Assembly: GCA_963681505.1 (NCBI GenBank)
Contig: OY811980.1
Span: 5,847,626 to 5,911,625 of the forward strand
Length of the DNA stretch: 64,000 nucleotides
Direction of reading: 5' to 3'
Source: Eunapius fragilis
Lineage: Eukaryota; Porifera; Demospongiae; Spongillida; Spongillidae
The position numbers and the translations under genes were made by a program. Within the stretch, counting starts at the first letter, position 1. The number at the start of each line of letters is the position of its first letter. Under the pieces are notes generated by a model that was not told where the DNA came from, searched no databases, and saw nothing but the letters and a program-made list of their open reading frames with translations. Positions 52,901-61,900 of this stretch are shown here, piece after piece.

Positions 52901-55900
52901 TTCTCCCACTGATGTATTAGCAGTCACATAACAACTATATTGTGTGTATGGGCTAAGTCCACTCAGTGTAGCAGCCAGTGTTGTCCCATTGACTACAGAT
53001 CTAATGGTGGGCACATTTGGTCCAATCATTTGCTCTGGATATGTTTGATTAGCAGAAGTGTTGCAGTACACAGAGTAACCAGTGATGATACCATTCCTAG
53101 GTATGGGTACAGACCAACTAGCAGACAGCTGAGATGGTGAGCCAGCAATGGAAGACAGAGAGATGTTCAGAGGTAGTGATGGAACTGCAAGGAAAATTGC
53201 CATAAGGTCTAAGGGTGTTTAAAATTAGGGAATTAGAAAAACAGGAACATAGAGGAAATGGAACATTTAGGACCATTTCCCCTTACCATTCCCTAGTCCC
53301 CCACCCTATTTTTACATATCTGTTGGCTGTCCTATACAGTTAGGAGAGTACTGTATGAACTGTTAATATCAATAATGTGTGTAATATTTGATACTTACCT
53401 GCGTGATTGGTTTGTGTAGTGTTGGTATCTGAGGGATTTCCTTCACCAGCACGAGTGTTAGCAGTGACATAACACTGGTAGAATGTGAATGGAAGAAGGC
53501 CACTCAGGTATACAGAAGTCTGACTGGTCTCATTGAAGACAGTATAGGTAGAAGCACCAGTTGGCACCTGTTCAGGATAGGTCTGGTTCTGTGATACTGT
53601 GCAGTACACTGTGTAGCCTGTCACAATCCCATCGGGTGAGGATGGAGGTGTCCAGTTGGCCATAAGGACACTGGATGTGACTGCAGAGAGCTGGAAGTTT
53701 AGCGGCATTGAGGGTACTGTGGAAATGCACAGAGAAAGGTATAAATTAAAGTACGACATAATATCTTTACTACTTTAATATTCATTGAGATATACCTAGA
53801 TATAACAAGAGGATTCATGAAAATGTTGAAACCTGGTGTAGTACAAACCATTATAATATTCAGAAGAAGGCAACCACTACAACTGTTGATAGGCAAGTGT
53901 GCACATTTGTGCCGATGAACTGTATAATATACTGGATGCATGTACCATATGTGTGCATGCACAACACCACTCATGGATGTGTGATGCACTAAAAATGAAC
54001 AATTACTTTGAGTGCTCTCCATACAGTGGAGCATTCAGACCAGGATGAAATTATAAGTCCTCACAGAAATGTTGTACACTGTGTAGGGTGTCAGGCCACA
54101 GATGGTATAATTCTGTACACCTGTGTTAGTAGTTGCTATTGTATTATGTATGGGACATTGTGATGCTGGATATCTCTATGTTAAAGTGATGGATATAGAG
54201 TTTAAACATGTGGCACTAAAAGCTGTAGGAGGAGCGAGATCTGGATATCAGGTGTTCTGATAGGCATTGATAAGAAGATCCCAGCTGATGCTTGCAAATC
54301 AGTATATACCAGCAAATCAATGTGTTTTAACATATCTATAGCCTGATGGACTTATACCTTCAATGCATTTAGCACTGTTAAATGTAAAGCGGTCTTAAAG
54401 GATGACGATGGCATTGCCATTTGTGACAGATTGGGACTTCTAAGCAACCGCTGTGCAGCACTCACAAAACGTTGTACAACATGGTGCGGACAGCAACATT
54501 TTGCTAGCTACTTCACACTATAATTATGCATTCATATGATTGACTGGCCTGGCTCCATATCATATTGATATTATACCAAGCATCTTTGTTTTTAGAAATT
54601 AAAAATTTATTTTCATCGTGCACAAACAGAGCATGTTTGATTTCACGAAACTAGCACTCGTAAAGTAGAGCTAAAAGGGAGCGTGTGGTTGTATTTAATG
54701 AATGTGGCAGTGTCTAGCAAAGTCATCCTTCTGTGGTTATAAATTTGTCAGTATAAAAATTGAATGATCAACCACTTGTACCTGGAGATGTGTTATTAAT
54801 GGCAACAAAAATATCTTGAGCACTACAATACGTTTCCATAGCAAGAGTTTTAGGAGAAAAGTGCAGTCGGGTTGCAAAGACGTATTGATTAAATATTATA
54901 ACCTACAATTGTTGTTGATAAAAGTATAATCACAATACGGTGATTTTGCTGGGCAGTGTCACACATATCTTTGGAGGCAACAGAGAACTACCAATGTTTT
55001 GCAAAGCACCCATCATGTGCATGTGTGCATGCATCACATTACTCACAGCCATCTGCAGTGCTAATAATTAGCGCAGAGTGCTCTCCGTACAGCGGACCAT
55101 TCATACCAGGATGAAAACTATAAGCCCTCACAGAAATGTTGTACACTGAGTGTGGTGTCAGGCCATGGATGGTATAATTCTGTATCCCCATGTCAGTAGT
55201 TGATATTGTAATGTTCTCCATGATTTCCATCACTGATGCATTGTAGACAATCAGGTATCCCTGTATGAGACCTCTTGGAGTAGTTGGATACCACCATGTT
55301 AGAATGATGGACGTAGAATTGAAAGATGTGAAATTAAAACCAGTTGGAGGAGAAGAAATGTCTGGATATGTTGTGACAGTGATGGAAGTGAAGTTCCCAG
55401 GACCAGCCTCAGATACTGCTTGCACACACAATGAGTAGTTTGTGTATGCCAGCAAATCAACGAGTGTGATATTGAATGCTGTCTGGTCTGGCACAGTAAT
55501 GATGGATTGATTTGTACCATTAAAGCAATCCGTACTGTTAGCATAAAACAGGTCATATTTCATGATGGTGCCATTAGTGACAGATGGGGGTGTCCAAGAG
55601 ACAAAGATGGCCGTAGAGTTGAGCACAGTGGCGGCAAAACTGAATGATGCTCCAGGTACTGTGGGGAAATGAGAATCCAAAATTAATGCTTGGCTTTAGC
55701 TAAATGTATTACATAAGTAGGGGGGAAAATGCTAGCTGATGTATTCCTTCCCCGCCTATGCATATGTTGTATGCTGTTGCAATTGAATTGCAGTTAATAT
55801 ACTGCAACTATGTCTTACACCAATTATGCATAACAATGTGCCAATTGCATGCTCACAAGCACTCCAACTGAATTCTTTGCTTACAGATCGGATGTAAACC

Positions 55901-58900
55901 TATTCCATGATTGTATACATATAATACTGTCTATTTGCATCCTAAAATGTGTACAGTGGTACACAAATTACTCCTTTCATTTTGCTGCATTATATCTCAT
56001 ACCAGCAGTGAGCATTTTACACAACTTGTGAAAATCTATACCCCCTATGGTGGTGCTAACTTGTGGTTAAGTGTGTCATGAAATGCTAATTTTGGCTAAT
56101 TGCAATAACAACTCTTAATTCTGTTATCTATAGCACTGCAGAACACTGCAAAAGTTAGAAATTAAAACAAACATGATGGGAACATTCTCAATAAGTCAAA
56201 TTTTATCCACATAGTTTGTTTTGTATGTACATCAAACAAATGCTGTTCCTTTTTGGTAATCACTTTTAAAGTCATATGCTCTAATTTGTGTACGCCTGTA
56301 CACATATTACATTGCTTCACTATAGTAGTTTACTGTTTTCAAATGAGTATTGAAATTGATAGAGGGCATGATGTAGTAACTATATAATATGAAAGTATTC
56401 ATGCATGTGGTTGTATCAGGAAAGTTTTGCAGTAAAATGTGTACAGGTGTACACAAATTAGTCTATGTAGGAAAATGATGTTCAATGCAAAAGAATCTTG
56501 CAAATTCAATCACTTGTGTATCAAAAAACAGCAACATGCTAAATGTTCATGTTAGTATCACTTCATCATCTCAGGGCAGACTGCTGCTTTAGGTTTTGAG
56601 GTTTTACTCCTTCACTCCTACTTGCACTTCCTCTACCTCCACTTGCACTCCCTCTACCTCTACTTGCACTTTCTCTATCTCTACTTTAGACTACTTGCAC
56701 TACTTGCACTTCCTCTACTCGCACTTCCTCTACCTCTACTTGCACTTCCCTACCATGCCTCCACTACTCACTCTTTCACTATTTGCACCTTCAGTGCTTG
56801 CGCCTCCACTATTTGCGCCTCCACCATTTGTGCCTCCACTATTCGAGCCTTCAGTGCTCGTGCCTCCACTATTCGCGCCTCCGCCATTTGTGCCTCCACT
56901 ATTTGTGCCTCCGCTATTCGAGCCGTCAGCTCGATCGTGCCTCCTCTACTCGCGCCTCGACTATTCGCGCCTCCTCCATTTGTGCCTCCACTATTCGAGC
57001 CTTCAGTGCTCGTGTCACCTCTACTCGCGCCTCCACTATTCGCGCCTCCACTATTTGCACCTCCACTACTCGCGCCTCCACCATTTGCACCTCCACTATT
57101 CGAGCCTTCAGTGCTTGTGCCTCCACTGTCAACACATCCTCTTGCTCTGCGTACACGTACACCTCAGTCACATGCGCTTTGTTTTTCAAATGTTGTTTAT
57201 TTGTTAGATAACAATCAAATAATTTGAATTAATAGTGACCATCAATTAATAATCTGTTGTGTACTCAGATATTGATTTTTGAATAAAAAATGTGATTACT
57301 TACAAAGATAAGGTAGGGTAAGTAATTTGTGCTCCCCTGTACACATATTACCCAATATGTGTACAGGTGTACACACGGATGCAAATAGACAATACACCAG
57401 CTCATTACATAAGCTAACTAGGAGAATTAAGGAAATAATCAATCGTGAATTTATTCAAATAATAGACTTGTATTTAGATCATTTAAATAACCATTGTTAG
57501 TGTTTTGCTACACGTGGGTCTGTCGTTCACATAGAATACACACATGCACATGCACACCAAACGCACAGAAAACATGCACAAACACACAGAAATAATGCTC
57601 CCACTAACACACTTGTATTCAGTGTGGATGTGATGGAGAAAGCTTGACTATAGTTATCAATACAATGACAGGTAAATATTTATAATGCATTTAAAAAGTT
57701 TATTTTCCCCCATAATTTAAATCAGTGACGTTTTCTAAGATATGACATGCAGTGGACCAATCAGTACTTACAGTATACGAATTTTAATAGTGAGTTACTT
57801 AACTTGCATAAAGTTATTGAGATTCAAGATCATATATATTTATTAAGAAGGTTATTAAAAATTTGGCACATTACTCCATAACATTTGATTTTTTGATATT
57901 GTAGCGAAAAGGGACCTAAAAATTACCAGGACGGAGCATCAAAGTTCATGCATGCAAGTGAAATTACGCATGATAAAAAATTCAGGCCACTGCCATTCCA
58001 TGATGGACACACTAATTTCCTGTGCGGAAGGAAGAAGTTATAGGGGACATAAGAATCTCTTAGAGTATTTGAAAACATGGAAAATGTACGTTAGGCCACA
58101 TTTTGCTGCGTCGATTACATTTCATCTTGTATTAAAAACACAACAAAAAAATTGTAGATGGAAATATTGCATTTATTTAAAAGCTTTGCCTTCATTCGCG
58201 AACGCCTGGCCTACCAATTCACGTACACCATGCACTGACTGTGTGCAAGCACTCAACATCCAAATGAGATATAAAGCAACATTGCCGACATACATGTCCT
58301 TGAAAGGTAGGGTGTTTCTGAACTAGCAAAGGCAAATCGAATCTAGCCCCACTGTGTTCAATGAGTGTAATCAGTTAGTACAGTTATGAATAAATGCCAA
58401 AAGTATGTATCTTTGCATAACATACACTTCAGAGCTAAATCTTACCAGCATCAACAGTCCTAGCTAGGCCCAATGCAGAAGGACTTCCCTCTCCTGCTGA
58501 TGTATTAGCAGTGACATAACAACTATACTCTGTGTATGGACTGAGTCCTGTGTCGAATGCTACAGTCAATGTTGTTCCATTCACTACAGATCTAATGGTG
58601 GGCTCATTTGGTCCAATCACTTGCTCTGGATATGTTTGATTTCCAGACGTGTTACAATACACAGAGTAACCAGTGATGATACCATTACTAGGTATGGGTA
58701 CAGACCAACTAGCAGACAGCTGAGATGGTGAACCAGCAACAGGAGACAGAGAGAAGTTTTGAGGTGTCGTTGGAACTGCAAATAAATAGTGATGATTTGT
58801 TAGTAAGGTTTACACTAGAAGCAAAGTTTGAAAGGGCATGTTTCATAGATTTTGGATCGTAAGCAACAGCATAATAGCATAACAGATTACCTGACTGAAC

Positions 58901-61900
58901 AGTAATCGTGGTGAATACAACTGATGGACTTCCTTCTCCCACTGATGTATTAGCAGTCACATAACAACTATATTGTGTGTATGGGCTAAGTCCACTCAGT
59001 GTAGCAGACAGTGTTGTCCCATTGACTACAGATCTAATGGTGGGTACATTTGGTCCAATCATTTGCTCTGGATATGTTTGATTAGCAGAAGTGTTGCAGT
59101 ACACAGAGTAACCAGTGATGATACCATTCCTAGGTATGGGTACAGACCAACTAGCAGACAGCTGAGATGGTGAGCCAGCAATGGAAGACAGAGAGATGTT
59201 CAGAGGTAGTGATGGAACTGCAAGGAAAATTGCCATAAGGTCTAAGGGTGTTTAAAATTAGGGAATTAGAAAACAGGAACATAGAGGAAATGGAACATTT
59301 AGGACAATTTTCCCTTACCATTCCCTAGTCCCCCACCCTATTTTACATTTCTGTTGGCTGTCCTATACAGTTAGGAGAGTACTGTATGAACTGTAATATC
59401 AATAATGTGTGTAATGTTTGATACTTACCTGCCTGATTCGTTTGTGTAGTGTTGGTATCTGAGGGATTTCCTTCACCAGCACTAGTGTTAGCAGTGACAT
59501 AACACTGGTAGAATGTGAATGGAAGAAGGCCACTCAGGTATACAGAAGTCTGACTGGTCTCATTGAAGACAGTATAGGTAGAACCACCAGTTGGCACCTG
59601 TTCAGGATAGGTCTGGTTCTGTGATACTGTACAGTACACTGTGTAGCCTTTCACAATCCCATCGGGTGAGGATGGAGGTGTCCAGTTGGCCATAAGGACA
59701 CTGGATGTGACTGCAGAGAGCTGGAAGTTTAGCGGCATTGAGGGTGCTGTGGAAATGCACAAAGAAAGGTATAAATTAAAGTACGACATAATCTCTTTAC
59801 TACTTTAATATTCATTGAGATATACCTAGATATAACAAGAGGATTCATGAAAATGTTGATACCTGGTGTAATACAAACCATTATAATATTCAGAAGAAGG
59901 CACCCACTACAACTGTTGATAGGCAAGTGTGCACATTTGTGCTGATGAACTGTATAATATACTGGATGCATGTACCATATGTGTGCATGCACCACACCAC
60001 TCATGGATGTGTGATGCATTAAAAATGAACAATTACTTTGAGTGCTCTCCATACAGTGGAGCATTCAGACCAGGATGAAATTATTAGTCCTCACAGAAAT
60101 GTTGTACACTGTGTAGGGTGTCAGGCCACAGATGGTATAATTCTGTACCCCTGTGTTAGTAGTTGCTATTGTATTATGTATGGGACATTGTGATGCTGGA
60201 TATCTCTATGTTAAAGTGATGGATATAGAGTTTAAACATGTGGCACTAAAAGCTGTTGGAGGAGCGAGATCTGGATATCAGGTGTTCTGATAGGCATTGA
60301 AGAGAAGATCCCAGCTGATGCTTGCAAATCAGTATATACCAGCAAATCAATGTGTTTTAACATATCTATAGCCTGATGGACTTATACCTTCAATGCATTT
60401 AGCACTGTTAAGTGTAAAGTGGTCTTAAAGGATGACGATGGCATTGCCATTTGTGACAGATTGGGACTTCTAAGCAACCGCTGTGCAGCACTCACAAAAC
60501 GTTGTACAACATGGTGCGGACAGCAACATTTTGCTAGCTACTTCACTCTATAATTATGCATTCATAAGATTGACTGGCCTGGCTCCATATCACATTGATA
60601 TTATACCAAGCATCTTTGTTTTTAGAAATTAAAAATTTATTTTCATCGTGCACAAACAGAGCATGTTTGATTTCACGAAACTAGCACTCGTAAAGTAGAG
60701 CTAAAAGGGAGCGTGTGGTTGTATTTAATGAATGTGGCAGTGTCTAGCAAAGTCATCCTTCTGTGGTTATAAATTTGTCAGTATAAAAATTGAATGATCA
60801 ACCACTTGTACCTGGAGATATGTTATTAATGGCAACAAAAATATCTTGAGCACTACAATACATTTCCATAGCAAGAGTTTTGAGAGAAAAGTGCAGTCAG
60901 GTTGCAAAGACATACTGATTAATTATTATAACCTACAATTGTTGTTGATAAAAGTATAATCACAATACGGTGATTTTGCTGGGCAGTGTCAAGCATATCT
61001 TTGGAGGCAACAGAGAACTACCAATGTTTTGCAAAGCACCCATCACGTGCATGTGTGCATGCATCACATTACTCACAGCCATCTGCAGTGCTAATAATTA
61101 GCGCAGAGTACTCTCCGTTCAGTGGACCATTCATACCAGGATGAAAACTATAAGCCCTCACAGAAATGTTGTACACTGAGTGTGGTGTCAGGCCATGGAT
61201 GGTATAATTTTGTATCCCCATGTCAGTAGTTGATATTGTAATGTTCTCCATGATTTCCATCACTGATGCATTGTAGACAATCTGATATCCTTGTATGAGA
61301 CCTCTTGGAGTAGTTGGATACCACCATGTTAGAATGATGGACGTAGAATTGAAAGATGTGAAATTAAAACCAGTTGGAGGAGAAGAAATGTCTGGATATG
61401 TTGTGACAGTGATGGAAGTGAAGTTCCCAGGACCAGCCTCAGATACTGCTTGCACACACAATGAGTAGTTTGTGTATGCCAGCAAATCAACGAGTGTGAT
61501 ATTGAATGCTGTCTGGTCTGGCACAGTAATGATGGATTGATTTGTACCATTAAAGCAATCCGTACTGTTAGCATAAAACAGGTCATATTTCATGATGGTG
61601 CCATTAGTGACAGATGGGGGAGTCCAAGAGACAAAGATGGCCGTAGAGTTGAGCACAGTGGCGGCAAAACTGAATGATGCTCCAGGTACTGTGGGGAAAT
61701 GTGAATCCGAAATTAATGCTTGGCTTTAGCTAAATGTATTACATAAGTAGGGGGGAAAATGCTAGCTGATGTATTCCTTCCCCGCCTGTATGCTGTTGCA
61801 ATTGAATTGCAGTTAATATACTGCAACTATGTCTTACACCAATTATGCATAACAATGTGCCAATTGCATACTCACAAGCTACTCCAACTGAATTCTTTGC

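Noticed and set aside
56596-57227. Pro/Leu-rich 200-codon ORFs
   Set aside because: A 15-bp-type tandem array open in several frames inside a transposon-like insertion; no splice or start support.
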